64,000 nucleotides of DNA from Anisakis pegreffii (Eukaryota > Nematoda > Chromadorea > Rhabditida > Anisakidae), in the NCBI GenBank assembly GCA_035041965.1, contig JAPYMA010002147.1:1-64000 (forward strand), in the 5' to 3' direction. The notes under the pieces are model-generated. The model was not told where the DNA came from and searched no databases. It saw only the letters and a program-made list of their open reading frames with translations. Positions 24,638 to 36,941 of the stretch are shown piece after piece. Position numbers and translations under genes: made by a program. Within the stretch, counting starts at the first letter, position 1. The number at the start of each line of letters is the position of its first letter.

Positions 24638-27600
24638 TCAATTGGGCTGCGCAGTCCACAAGCGCAGTGCCAATAATGCGTCCCGATCGAATTTGCTCTC
24701 ATCTGCCATTGAATACGACAAATTGACGTGCACACGTGTCCCTTCAATGGATTTATTCACACAACAGTCACAAACACAACGCTCTAATGAAAATAACGAC
24801 TAATAGCAAACCCGATTCCAGGTTGAAACATTTCGGGAATTGATAAACGAGCATTTGCGAGCTGCGTGTCACTATCGATAAATCCACTTCTTCACACGTC
24901 GCACCCAAACGAACCCTCAAATATTACAAACATGTTATTATTATTATCAGCACTGCCGTTACTATTATTATTTTCACTATTGTTACCAGATGAATAATAG
25001 ATGATGCTTTAAAAAAATCGACAGTAACAATAATATAAGAATAATAAACACGATTACCGGATGATGTCTGGAAAAGTGATAATAATGTTGCGCTTTTCAG
25101 GATATATCGAAGTGATATCACTCGCAGATGAGAATCGAAATGAATGTATCACAAGCATCTGAAAGACGTTTCCAAATAATCAACGAACAACAAACAAAAT
25201 AAAAATAAAAAAACGACCGTTAAACGATGAATCGGTAAGCAGTCAGTTGTATTATGCTGCGAATGTGATGCATCTGTTGCCACTTTGATGAATACCTTAA
25301 TGTGAACATTTTTGTAAATAAATTAGTAAACACTAGATAATAACAAATCGTAAACAATAAATAACGAATCGAAATCGAGCAAACCCGCTTGTCAAGCTGT
25401 GTAATGCGAAAAGGATGCACAGAAGAGATTGGTGACGCGACAAGATCATTCGGTAGCTCCTTCTTCAATAAAGACGATGTCCACTCAGTGAATGTTTCAT
25501 TCAAACGATCGATAAACCGAATCAGATGCCATAATAACTAAATTCGTTCAATCATTACTTTCACATAATTTTATCACGAAATAATTCCAGCTGCATTCTT
25601 CCAGCTCAACAATAATCTTTCAAATTCCGAGAAATACGGCAAAAGAGAGAAAAACACACAAATGCAAATATTCCGATGAAATATGAAAATAAAAATTCAA
25701 AGAAAAATGAAAAACTGACTCAAAATTCGCAAGAAAAAAAGCGACCAATAAAAGACGAACTGGATTGGTATGTTGCATGACGAATCGCTCTCGTTTCATT
25801 AAACAAAAATCCGTGTTCTCGAAATGCTTCAAACGAGTCGCGTCAACGCCTTTACGTAACAAATAAACTATCTGTAAAATATTTCCTCAAATAACTCAAA
25901 ACGTAAATAACAGACAAGTCTAATCAATAATCTACTGAATTGAACACGCCAAACAAAATGCGAACAAACCAGTTCCCGAAACCCTCCTTCCACACATTTC
26001 TGCAGAGCACTAACTCGACCTGAATTAATGTTCGCACCTGAAAATAATCTTCCAGTTGTATATCCAACATTCAACTCCAAACGCGCTCAAATCCACACTT
26101 AACACAATCACTTTAATAAAGTTATTCCACGTAACCCACATCAAATCAAACTCATCATTTGCAACATACATCTAATATCTGCGAACGAATGAAAACACGA
26201 AAATGAATCGAATAAAAACTAACCAAAATTAAGTAAAACATCGAGAACACAAGGAAGTTTAAAGGTATCCTTCTCCTTATCGTTATCACCGCTATTGTCA
26301 CTGATATTAATGGCATTCGCTAGAGTAATGTTACCATTCCGATCGCGTATCTCCTCAAACAATCGCTCACGCAGATTTGGCGATACCTTTGATAGAACTT
26401 GCGATAACAATCTGAATCGTTTATCCCTCATTGTTTCGTCGTATTTAATTTGACATTATATATGAAATTAATTCCAAAATATCCGACAGAATTTAATAAT
26501 CAAGTTTTTGAAAAGACAACTTTTATACATTCACTCAATATAAAACGATGAAATTCTTTTAGTGAAAAAATATAATTTCGCTTATTACAAACAATGGGAA
26601 TAATAAAAAAGAAGCAAGTAACCTGCAAATACAATGATCAGCCGAACAAACATCTCGTCGAAGAAGATCACTCAATGGTGACACAGCATTTGCATCACGC
26701 ATACACACATCCTGAAATTATTCATTTCAGATTTATTCATATGAAAATTGTCATTATACAATGAGCGCATTAAATGCAAAAAATTAATACAATAATAATA
26801 ATAATAAATCAATTAACAAACACTCAAAATCCAATCGCACACATCTCTCGATGAATCACCACTCAAAATATTCTTCTCTAATAAATTCCACTCAACAATA
26901 AATTTATCAATATCCCCATTTCTTAACGCTTCTCTCAAATTCCATTTACGAATCGTCACTTCGTCACTCTAAAGCTTATCATCAAAAATTTCAAATATCT
27001 GTAACGTTATAAACAGTGTAATGATGATAATAATAAGCGCAATACAGGTGGATAAAAATACAATAAATATAACCTTTGATCCATCAGAATTATCACAAGA
27101 TCTTTCGGTTTTACTCTTAATTTTACTAAATTCCGATTTGATATCAGAATTGCTCGTCGATGAAGTATCATTCCCCATAAGTGAATGCTCCTTTAGGATG
27201 GAGTTGATGCATTTGGAATTATTATCCTCTTTTATATTAGTATTATTATAATTATTTTTATGGTTAGTATTATTATTAACATTGCTATTATCACACTCTT
27301 CATTCTCTCCTTCGACTGCATTAAATCTCCGACGATATAACGATGTCAATGGAGAGCAACATGACTTCGATTCTTCCTTATTATTACTATTATTGTTATC
27401 ATTGTCAACACTTTTTATCACCTGCAAAATTGAATGTTTTAATGCTTCTCCTCAATACGGATTCATCAAGCAGTAATAACAAATAAATACCGATGACAAT
27501 TCTGAACCATACACGTATATTACCTGTTGTTGTTGATCATTGTGAACTGATGTGAGATCCAGGTCCAACACCATTTCACTGTCCTCATCACTTTGCAACT

Positions 27601-29628
27601 TATCTGTTAAGGATCCTTTTTTGATTGATAGTTTACGAGTATTACTATCTTGATTATTGCAATCATTAGTTTTATCACAACTGTTTGGAGAATTACTGCC
27701 TGACGGAGGTGCTTCTTCACGTTCTGATGTGGGTGTGAGCATCGGAGAGGAATGTTTCGCTTTGTGCGCGTTTGCATTATTCATCGTTGCATTACCAGTA
27801 TCGTTGTAATAATAATCCATCTCTTCATCTGATGATGAGACGACTATTCTCAACTGTTTTGTGGTATTCGTAGAAGTTGCTGATCGTTTACACGCTTTCT
27901 TCACATTTTTCTTGTTATTGTTACTAGTGTTATCCTTATTGTTGCTATACGAAGATGTCGTTTGGAATAGTGATGAATCCGTTCCTTGATTGTTCTGAAA
28001 CAAACAAATACTTCATCAATCAAACCACTTCCCAGAAATGAACCATATGAAAACGGAACTGATCCGAGAATAAAATAGGCCATCAGTGATCCATCATAAC
28101 TACTCGGAGAACGTTCGAATCAATCGTAACATCAACAAAATTAAACGAGTATAACAAAACAGCGAACCCTAGCAGACGAATGTCTCCTCTTCGAATCACC
28201 GCCCAACTTCTCGCCTCCCTTCCCGTCCCCCTCAACAATATTATCAGATCGTCGCCTTTTTTCGATTATCTTCTGCAGTGCGTCTTTACGTTCACGACGC
28301 TCCTTTTCACGTTCATCCGAAAGTTTTCGTTTTTTCAATTGCCGTCTCTCAGCACTCTCCCTCGAAATTCTCTTTTCATGCTGAAAATATGTTTTTGTGA
28401 ATTCATCAATGCTGATCATAATAACAACAAACAAATCACGATAATAATAACGACACAAACTCACCGATGACTTCCGAGATGAACGTACTCCATCCAACGC
28501 CAGTCTCTTCTCAAATGAACTCTGCCCATGATTCTTGTAATTTCCATCTGTATATCGCCGTCCAGTAATCATCATTGGATTATCACTGTTATCACTACTG
28601 CTATCGCTATCATTTATACATTTTTTAGACCTACAAACCAAATCATTTTGGTGAAGAAAAACATATGTGAAGAACAATATCCATTACTCTTTCTTAATAA
28701 TTTATCCAATCATAAAAATGTGTACTCTTAAACCTGGCAGATTTTACACGAGCTAATCAGAAAGGATCTTTGCACTGATAACAAGAATAGAGATCACATG
28801 AAAATAAATGAAAAAAGAACCGATCACGAGCTGTGCCGTGTTCTCGCGATACATCGAATGAGTATCGTCGATGTTTTCTACGAATATCTTTTTCAGTTTG
28901 TTGTGCTCTCTTCGTTGACGGACACGATGAACCGAATGTCTCTCTGGCACGTTTAACGAACGCTGAATCAACAACACAATACCTTATAGACACATAAACA
29001 ATTTCTTATAATGAGAATGTTCAAAACTGCAAATTCAACGATCGATCGAAAAAGTATTACCTCTCAATTCACTTCGATGTCTTCGGACGTACTTTTTAAA
29101 AACGTCCAATTTCTCAACGGTCTCCCACGGTTCCCAAGAATCATCCTCTGATCCGTATCCCTCCCATCTGATGAGAAAGAACATATCGTGATCTGCTTGC
29201 GGCCGTCCCTCATCAATCAATTTTCGACGTTTCAAATGACCATAACTGAACTTTTAATTTATATATCAACCGTTCATACAATGCCTAACGGCTAGCACAC
29301 AAATGTCCACCTGTGCCAATAAGACCGTCTTCACTCTCCAAGTCTAAGTAGCTATAAATTACAATAGTGCCATAATCGTATCTATTACAAAAACCAACAA
29401 TAACAATAAATAGTAATAAGCAGAGCAACATAATAATGATGAATGTAACCTATGATATGCCAAAATCTTCTCGACGATGAACATTCTGCCTCCATCAGAG
29501 CCATCAGCACCATTACTGTCACTATCAGTATCACTCGTACCTTCATCTGAGCTATCGCTTGAAGATGAGGAACCTTCAGAAGTGAATGTTGACTGATCCA
29601 TCTCGTCTTTACCACATCTCACCTTCAT
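24638..29628 (-). CDS. Chromodomain plus ankyrin-repeat chromatin protein, MPP8-like
   Basis: Likely histone-methyl-lysine reader. Exon 1 (29628-29450) starts 8 nt after a TTTCAG and has a Ser/Asp-rich leader, then FIVEKILAYH. Exon 2 (29245-29061) completes the chromodomain: FFLIRWEGYGSEDDSWEPWE. The aromatic-cage positions (first Phe, RW, EGY) are kept. About 20 extra residues separate strands 1 and 2. Exon 3 (about 28962-28845) is basic. Then come Ser/Asp-rich and Lys/Arg/Glu-rich coiled-coil-like exons (28.6-28.2 kb), Asn/Ser-rich exons (28.0-27.5 and 27.43-27.03 kb), and ankyrin-like exons from 26.97 kb, including VLDVLLNFGANINSGRVSA joined to the FREL and YLLRKGVDATRL pieces (26.43-25.7 kb). 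Exons continue at about 25.52, 25.14 and 24.9 kb; the stop at 24638 is the best candidate end. Chromodomain plus C-terminal ankyrins is the MPP8 (HUSH) layout; orthology is inferred, not shown. Confidence 0.75.
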
Positions 29629-29637
29629 TTTTATCAC
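29629..29637 (-). promoter_or_regulatory. Candidate trans-splice acceptor before the chromodomain start codon
   Basis: Minus-strand TTTCAG ends directly before TGATAAAA and the ATG at 29628. A TTTCAG only 8 nt upstream of a start codon is typical for spliced-leader addition in nematodes. A normal intron after a noncoding exon would look the same. Confidence 0.45.
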
Positions 29638-29695
29638 TGAAATTAAATTTAGACGTTATATCTGAACACCATTACAACATCATCACTATCACCAT

Positions 29696-29779
29696 TCAGT
29701 AATAATATTATTATTACTGAATTACTGTTGAATATTATTACTATATGCTGTAATAATAATAATATTATTATTACTACAG
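29696..29779. repeat. Two adjacent AT-rich palindromes upstream of the chromodomain gene
   Basis: 29696-29720 is a perfect 25-nt palindrome (TCAGTAATAATA / TATTATTACTGA around a central T). 29748-29779 is a 32-nt palindrome (CTGTAATAATAATAAT against its complement) with one mismatch. Both could extrude as cruciforms or fold as hairpins in RNA. They lie 70-150 bp 5' of the chromodomain start codon. Confidence 0.75.
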
Positions 29780-32700
29780 TATGATCATATATCTCTAATA
29801 GCACATCATTACAATATCACTTTCAACACTCGCTTATTTCAAAAACAATCGTTCTGAAATGGAAGATACTTCTATACTTGTGTGTAAAAACAACCCTTGT
29901 AAAGGAGACATCAATAAGACTTCACAACGACAAACTTAAATAATTATTAAAAGAATACCAATAAAATTTCACATCATTGTGCTAATGACGAATTACAAAA
30001 ACACCTTTGAAATTAAACCTAAAAATGCCTAAGTACATAGGAATCAATAGCGTTAATAATAGTAATAACAGCAACGATAATAATAACGCCAATAACGAGA
30101 ATCACACCGATAATAATAAACGTTCATGTGTGTTTTTCGAACTGACGGTGAACTGAAATGAAATACCGTCATAACGCAACAGCAATAGCAATGATAATAA
30201 TAATAATAAACCAAATAATCGAACAATAACAACACAATAATAACAATACCCACAATTCCATTCAACATAATCAAATCATCGCTCCATTCACTCAACAATG
30301 ACTAATCACCAAAGTATCGCTTACTTCCCACTTCTTAAGGGATACCTTATAGGAAGTTGCTATGTGAAGTTTTAGCGAAAGAATACTTTATAATTCGTTG
30401 TTAGCACCATTCAGAAAGAAAGCCTAAGTGTCATGCAGCATACATTCGAAAAACATTTAATTGGCAACTAAACGATGAACGTGATCTGATGAACTAACTA
30501 TCACTCTAGCAATGATATCATAACGAGAACGATAACGACCATGCTAAACAGTTGATCACTGGCGTAAAAGTACATTCTACTGAAATGCACATTGAAATTT
30601 GTTTATGAACAAATAAAATAACTTTTGAGTGAATAATTTACATAAAATGAATGAATTTGCAATGAATTCGCATAACAAATAAAAATCTGCATGCTATAAA
30701 TGAAAGTTGGCACTTCAGTTATCTTTTCTTGCAAATGCAACCCATTTGTCCCCCGATTTCGAGCAAACGGGGATGATCACTAACGGTTCAGCAGTCAAAA
30801 ATCTTCTCAGTTCGAATCTCACAGAACTAGTTCATCTGCGCAACATCGCATTTCGCTAGTTCTAACTACCTGGATTTGCCAGGCTATCAAATGTTTGTAA
30901 CGTTGCTGGCCACAATTCTCGCGTTTCCGTGCACATTGTTTTAGCTCCATAGTTCTAACCTGTAACTAAAACTATCGAACCAAAACCTCACTCATCATCC
31001 AACACAAATTCGGTTACAATTCCCTTATAAATGTCATCCATATTGCGGCTAAATGTATGGATGATGCACTTTTGATCAACGCGTACGCTTGAATCTTATT
31101 CGTTGATGATGATCAACTACATCACTTCCGCCAGCTGGCAATACCAACATGCCGAATAACTGAGATGAGATGGTAATGAAGCTTAATCACGCACATTATA
31201 CATTTTTAGTACATCCTAACAATTTCACATTAATATGATAATAACAATTCACATAATAATGACCAACGATCGCTTAGAAATGAAGTTTAACAATGCAACG
31301 ATTCAATGATCTATGTTCAATGATAAGATCACGTTCTCCACAGCGATCCTCCCAATAACAAGTACAATATTAATATGAACAATAATAAAGGGATTTTCCA
31401 CTCATCAAGACCATCGAATCGTTTTCATAATCGATCTCTAACACCTCGCATTATAAAACCTTACAAAGTCAACAAATAACGGTTCTAGTCTCAAAAGAGA
31501 AACGGCTGCCGAATAAACAAATATTGTGAACGCGATACGAACAAACCATTAGTGATGAAAGTGAACTGAGCGAATGAGAGTGAATCAATTCAAGTTCGCA
31601 TATCATTTCAACTTGCCATTGCTTGATTTATGTGTCTTCATGTCGTCTCCATTCCAGTTGGTCGTTCGTGGAAGATTTGCCCAGTTTCGAACGTTTCTAC
31701 CCTACTATCTAAGGTCGGCGTATTGTCCAAACATGCTTGATGATATTAAGAAATCAAATTTTATAGTCTTAAAGTCAAACTAAAACGGACGGCAACAATG
31801 CTCTCCAATACCTCAACAATTTCAAAGATGGGTGGATATATTCATAAATCAAAACTAACAATTTCACATGAATAAACGATTAGATGCAAGTCAAAATATG
31901 GCCTGCTGGCCAAGACCCAATAATATTACTGGCATTGTTCATTATTCGATTTCCAGCAAATCTAAACTCAATTGCGAGTTTCGACTTATTGTCATTGTTA
32001 TATTTATATCGCTGATAAAAAGCAGTGCTATTGATAAGAACGCATACGAACTAAACCACAAAAGCAAACATAAACAACTGTCCATAAATGAGAAGTAATT
32101 TGTTGATAATATTATTTAGCACTTGTGTAAACAAAAACGATTGTATAATCAGAATACCGTGATAAGATAAGAATAGCCATAACAAAGTATTTCGTTTTAC
32201 GATTGTTTTGATGAAGCTTATTGATGCACTTGCACGCTTTCGTGAGAAGAACGATGGAAAAGATCATAAATGAATAAATAAGAATAATGAATTACTGGTT
32301 GATGTCGTATTGAAGTGTTCGATTACTTCTTCTAACGTTCTTCAATTTTCCATTTAATTACTCATTTCAGCTGCCACTGCGGTCTCGACATGTAATCACT
32401 CGATTACCTTCAACTCTAAACAATTTCAAACCATATTCAAGTTTCAAACAAACAACTGAGTTCTCACCCTCATACAACAATAAACGACACGTTCAGAAAT
32501 CATTCAGCTAAACACATTTCATTTCAATAAATTGCAAGGCGATAATTAAAATATTTCATTTCGTCACTGATTGTCTAATCTAAAGAATGACAGCGATATT
32601 CGAGATTCTTTACGAACGGAGCAAATGATATATGAAACTGCTTCGATGTTGCCTTGAAGGGTGTATGAACATTGCCTTGAGAGATTTGGCTATTGCCTCA

Positions 32701-34248
32701 TGAAGTAAGACTGATGCATGAACAGGGATGACAGCTCCTTACGATATATAATTAGAAAATAAGATGCATCATATCACTGGTAGTTAATTGTCATGTATGT
32801 TCAAATTCAAACAAATAACATCGTAAAACACAATGCTATCTATCAGCCATGCCCATTTTTCGCTTACCATTTCGACGTATGGAATATCTCACAAATCCGA
32901 TGACAAAATACGTATAAATTCCGCTCTATTCAAAATTCTCCCAGAAACAGAGGACTTATGATACACCTCGGCGCATTTACGAATCATTATCTATGCACGG
33001 TATACCGATCAGCTATAGAATCAAGGTAATATTGAGTGCTTTTATTTTTAAAAATAATTGGGCTATTAATGAGTCAGCTTTTAATCTTTTAATACGTTTC
33101 CTGACCTATAGGCGATTTCATTAAATTCTATCCTCTCAAGGAGCTAGTTTCTCCATTTAACGTGTACAATGCAAAGTACCGCTCAAGATCGTTGCAGATT
33201 CAGAAGAAAGATTGATGACAGTAACCCGAATAAGATGAATCAACAACAGAAATGAGGAAATTCTCAAGCATATATTAAAATTTCATCAACAACTCGCCGA
33301 GAGATCATAATGTCGAACGATCCGATGAATAAGTGTCTAAGCCTTGGCAGGATAGACCTGATTTGAGGTTTTGTTTTGCTATGCTTGCTCGATACACTCA
33401 ATGCTAATACATGCATCCTTGAAATGCTAACTGATCACTGAACTAATTATCAGTTCTATGTGGTAACAGTGCTACTCCGGTTGATGCACAATTAAGCAAT
33501 CATTTTGGAATCACATTATCAAATCATTACAAGAGAAAACAAAACCGATATAATCATTAAATTCACAAAATCCCGAGGGATCATTGAAATTTTCAACTGC
33601 TGAATTTTTTTCATTGAAATTTCATTGTTGAATTTGAAATTTTGCGGAATTTTTCAGTTTTCCAATGAAATTCCAATTGCTGAATTTCACTGAATTCACT
33701 GAAATTGAAATTTCAAATGATTGCTGAATTTTCGATTCCATTCAGCAATGTTCTGAAAAACAACAGGAAAAAACGGACCAGATCGCACAAGAATAGCGCA
33801 CAGCTAGGAATGAGATCAAATGCCCGAAAGGGTAGATCAAAATGATTAAAAAATTCCACATATCTTCATCCTAGCACTGCATGATCCTCTTATCATTTGA
33901 TGAGGGCGTTTATCATTGACATTCGAACCAGTTACATTCTCGCGCTGTTCCGATTGTAACGAACTTTAACAATTCTACTCTTCAGGACTCGATCGATGTG
34001 AAACATCAGCTGAATATACTAATGTAATTATTACATATGACCACAGTTTTTATTATTTTATTCGTTATTAAATATCATTTTTATGATCACAATCGTTCGT
34101 TCGATTGATTTTGTAATTTTGTCATCCAACGTCTATGGTTGAAATCAAAAACCTTGCTTTATGTTAGTCACTTAATGCTATCAATCAGTTATTATTTGAC
34201 GTGAACTTAATAAAATTTATCAAACTTTTCAGCGAAATCAACGAAAAA
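29780..34248. other. Gene-free interval between divergent chromodomain and LAP1-like genes
   Basis: About 4.5 kb of AT-rich DNA with no gene I can support. The ORFs near 30.05-30.3, 31.6 and 31.9 kb are low-complexity or lack splice partners. GC-richer short patches (for example 30,740-30,860) show no homology I recognise. It holds the upstream regions of two divergently read genes. Confidence 0.55.
34231..34248 (+). promoter_or_regulatory. Candidate trans-splice acceptor before the LAP1-like start codon
   Basis: CTTTTCAG ends 17 nt before ATG 34249, with an A-rich leader (CGAAATCAACGAAAAA) between. This is consistent with spliced-leader addition and supports the ATG at 34249 over the upstream in-frame GTG. 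Confidence 0.45.
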
Positions 34249-36053
34249 ATGAGTGCGGAACGTCGCAGAAGTCTTCGTTCACATAGTTTTGACAGAAACC
34301 GTCGTCAGTCATTTGATGCACCATTGAGTAATCAGTTCGAGTCTGATTACCAGTCCATGCCTGATCATCCCTCATTTGATAGCGGTGTTAGACATAGGAA
34401 TAGGTTGTATCCTGAACTTGATCAGTCCATAGAAGGGTATGTTTATGAGGTGTTATTGTTGGTCTTAATGAGCCATCATTTCGATAGTGATAAAAGCAAA
34501 CTTTTAATCAGTTCTTTCAGATCATTTAATACGGCTGATGAAGGTGATATATCTCACTCGGACGTTGATGGCAACGATAAGGAGTATGGAATGGGTGGTG
34601 AATGCGGCGATGATAATGATGACGAGCTACTTGAGGGAGAGGAATATTCACGTATTTTACCAAGATCACGTTCTAACTCGAATCTTTCGTATAGTCCGGA
34701 AACGGGTAATCAATTATTTCAAATGATCATGACTCAACCAAATTTTTTCGTTAAATTTCTTTTTTCAGGATATGACAAAGTGGTGATTTTTTCATTGACA
34801 GTTCTTATTATTGTTATGGCACTTATTTGGTTCTTGAAAGGTGGAAATGAGCTTCATCAAGCTTTTGATCAAAGGAATCAAGCTTTTGATCGGTTAGTTG
34901 TGAATTCAACTTGAAGTTAATCCGATTGCATTAATGATTTAATGACTTATACTTTTTCAGTTCAGATTTCCAATCGAAATGAAAGTTTCCTTAAAGTGAA
35001 TTCTTGAATTTCAGATACAAAAATGAAACGGGAAGGTTGCTGAAGAAAAATTATCCCGGGACAGATGTGAAAGCGAGGGATATTCTTCGACTTATGGGTG
35101 AAAAACTAATCATAAAGGGGGAGGTAGGTGGATTGGCATATTGCGTGTATCTTGTAAGATTTTAAAATTTCCTTCGATGCTCTCGATCGTCGTGTAAAAC
35201 ATCGCGTGAAGCAATAATTGTACGATGAAAATAATTTTATAGATAATTTAAGTTTCAGGATGAAGTTGAACCATACGTGGTATTGATTGTTGGTCACCGT
35301 GCCAGTCTATTCGCGAATGACATTTTGAATATATTCATCAGTGTTACATCAGATCAACAACAAATATCCAATAACCATACGAATATTAATAATATTTCAT
35401 TAAATGCATCCACAAAACGTGATAAATTAGACGAAGATATCCACAATTTTCTATCAAAAGACTCGAAAGCCGTTATTTTAGATGGTTCGATTCATTTGTT
35501 TCGTTTATTCATCTTTATTATTTACTATTATTGCTAGAGTGAATATCAGTTCTATCGATAGGCATTGATAAATTGCGAGGAGATACACCGCTGAGTCTAC
35601 AAGGGGCCTGTGATCCAGACTCGTCTCCTTATCGATCATCATTAATATTATTAACGATCAATAGAAATGTTTCATTCACTGCCGACAATGATGATAATAA
35701 TACCGAAAACAGTAAACAATGTGAACTATTCATTTCAAAGTTAGTTTTTGATGAAATTCATCTGTTATTTTATTTCATTTATTTTGAGATTTCATTATAT
35801 TAATCAAAGTATTTTAATTTTCATGGAAATTTATTGTTGAGTCTTTTCGAACTTAGTCAAATTTATAAGTTCATAATTAAATTTCATTCAAATTTTGAGG
35901 TGATGATAAAATCTACAGTGAAAAAATAAAAATTAATCAGCCATTTTTTACTTCAGTCTATTGTTGAACGAGTGGCAATCGGAATACATGAACAAGGATC
36001 GTATATCACCAATTTTATCACGTATCACCTCATATGTTATATGCCTGAGATAA
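34249..36053 (+). CDS. Torsin-interacting protein, LAP1/LULL1 (TOR1AIP) family
   Basis: Predicted type II membrane protein of the nuclear envelope or ER that activates torsin AAA+ ATPases. Seven exons: 34249-34436, 34521-34705, 34769-34892, 35015-35123, 35259-35484, 35562-35739, 35957-36053; 1107 nt, 368 residues, all phases consistent. Residues 1 to about 120 are basic then acidic and Ser-rich (nuclear or cytosolic side). One membrane helix follows (VVIFSLTVLIIVMALIWFL). The luminal part has YVVLIVGHRASLFA, KAVILDG, DTPLSLQGACDPDSSPYRS, SLILLTI and ends LSRITSYVICLR. From memory this parallels the human LAP1 luminal fold, including the CDHENAAF and WSRISHLV regions. The Arg in LSRI sits where human LAP1 has its arginine finger (R563). 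Introns 1 (84 nt) and 2 (63 nt) are multiples of three without in-frame stops. Confidence 0.8.
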
Positions 36054-36828
36054 TCATTGCGTACCTATTGTTATTACAGTTTTCGTTATCGTTCACTATT
36101 GTTGCCGAGCGAATTCGTTAGTCAGTGACGGGTTAATGCTAATAAGGTTGTGCTTTATGCTTGCAATTTTATTCATCTGGTTGATTGTTTTGCATTGTGT
36201 ATCCACGATTAGTATTGTGTTTCTGGGAATTTGATTTTATGTTGTTATGTGTTTATAAATGAATTTGATTGTTTCTATGAATTTTTTTACTGTTGTTTAT
36301 AAATGAATGATATGGTGTTTCGTAATTCAGTGTGACGCAAAATACAACAGTATGATCAACATTGCCCATTGTAGTCACTGAAGTGAAAGTGTTACTCGTT
36401 TATAAAGTTATGTTTCAAGAAATTGCACTTTTCGTATGCCAAGATGTTTAATTTTCATGAAGTAGAAGTAATACTCTTTAAGATGATAATCAGAAGACGT
36501 TACAGCGTTGACAAGATTTGAGGATAAGGCTCATGACATATCTGATGCTTATCAACAGTATCAGCATGATAGTATAAGCCAAAGTATGGAGTGCGATCTC
36601 AAGCAACTGCATTTTCTGTGCAACAACATACAGAGTTTCCTTAAATCACAAGTCACACATCATAAAGAATTATTTGACACGATATGAGTGTAAAGATCAT
36701 ATCTGGTGTCTCTAATGATTATCAATGGGTCCGAATAAGTCAAAACGCGATCAAAGTTATATCTCAAGTAGTTGGACGTATCGTGCAGTAAGATATGAAC
36801 TGCTTTTCTTGAACTAGAAGCCGTCAGT
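36054..36828. other. Interval downstream of the LAP1-like gene
   Basis: T-rich presumed 3' untranslated and intergenic DNA (for example runs TTTTTTTACTG near 36285). No ORF or repeat of note before the foldback at 36829. Confidence 0.5.
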
Positions 36829-36941
36829 AGTACCTCCAGGCCCGATTAACTACGGTAACTAGCCACGACCACAAATTATGGTATTATAAAGTAATTTGTG
36901 GGCGTGGCTAGTTACCGTAGCTAAGCAGGCCTGGAGGTACT
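36829..36941. repeat. Foldback (hairpin) element, 113 bp
   Basis: AGTACCTCCAGGCC (36829-36842) is matched exactly by GGCCTGGAGGTACT (36928-36941). Inside, CTACGGTAACTAGCCACG pairs with CGTGGCTAGTTACCGTAG, and ACAAATTA with TAATTTGT around a short AT loop. Small internal bulges (CGATTAA against CTAAGCA) separate the stems. The arms are clearly GC-richer than the surroundings. It abuts the tandem array that follows, whose units start with a similar CTACCGTA motif. It resembles a small foldback transposon or an inverted pair of repeat fragments. Confidence 0.85.

Noticed and set aside
24565..24747. Minus-strand ORF with a long poly-leucine run
   Set aside because: It is the AAT/AAC microsatellite read in one frame, fused to an antisense reading of coding DNA.
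31574..32098. Two plus-strand ORFs of about 70-76 codons
   Set aside because: No homology, no flanking splice consensus and no shared frame.
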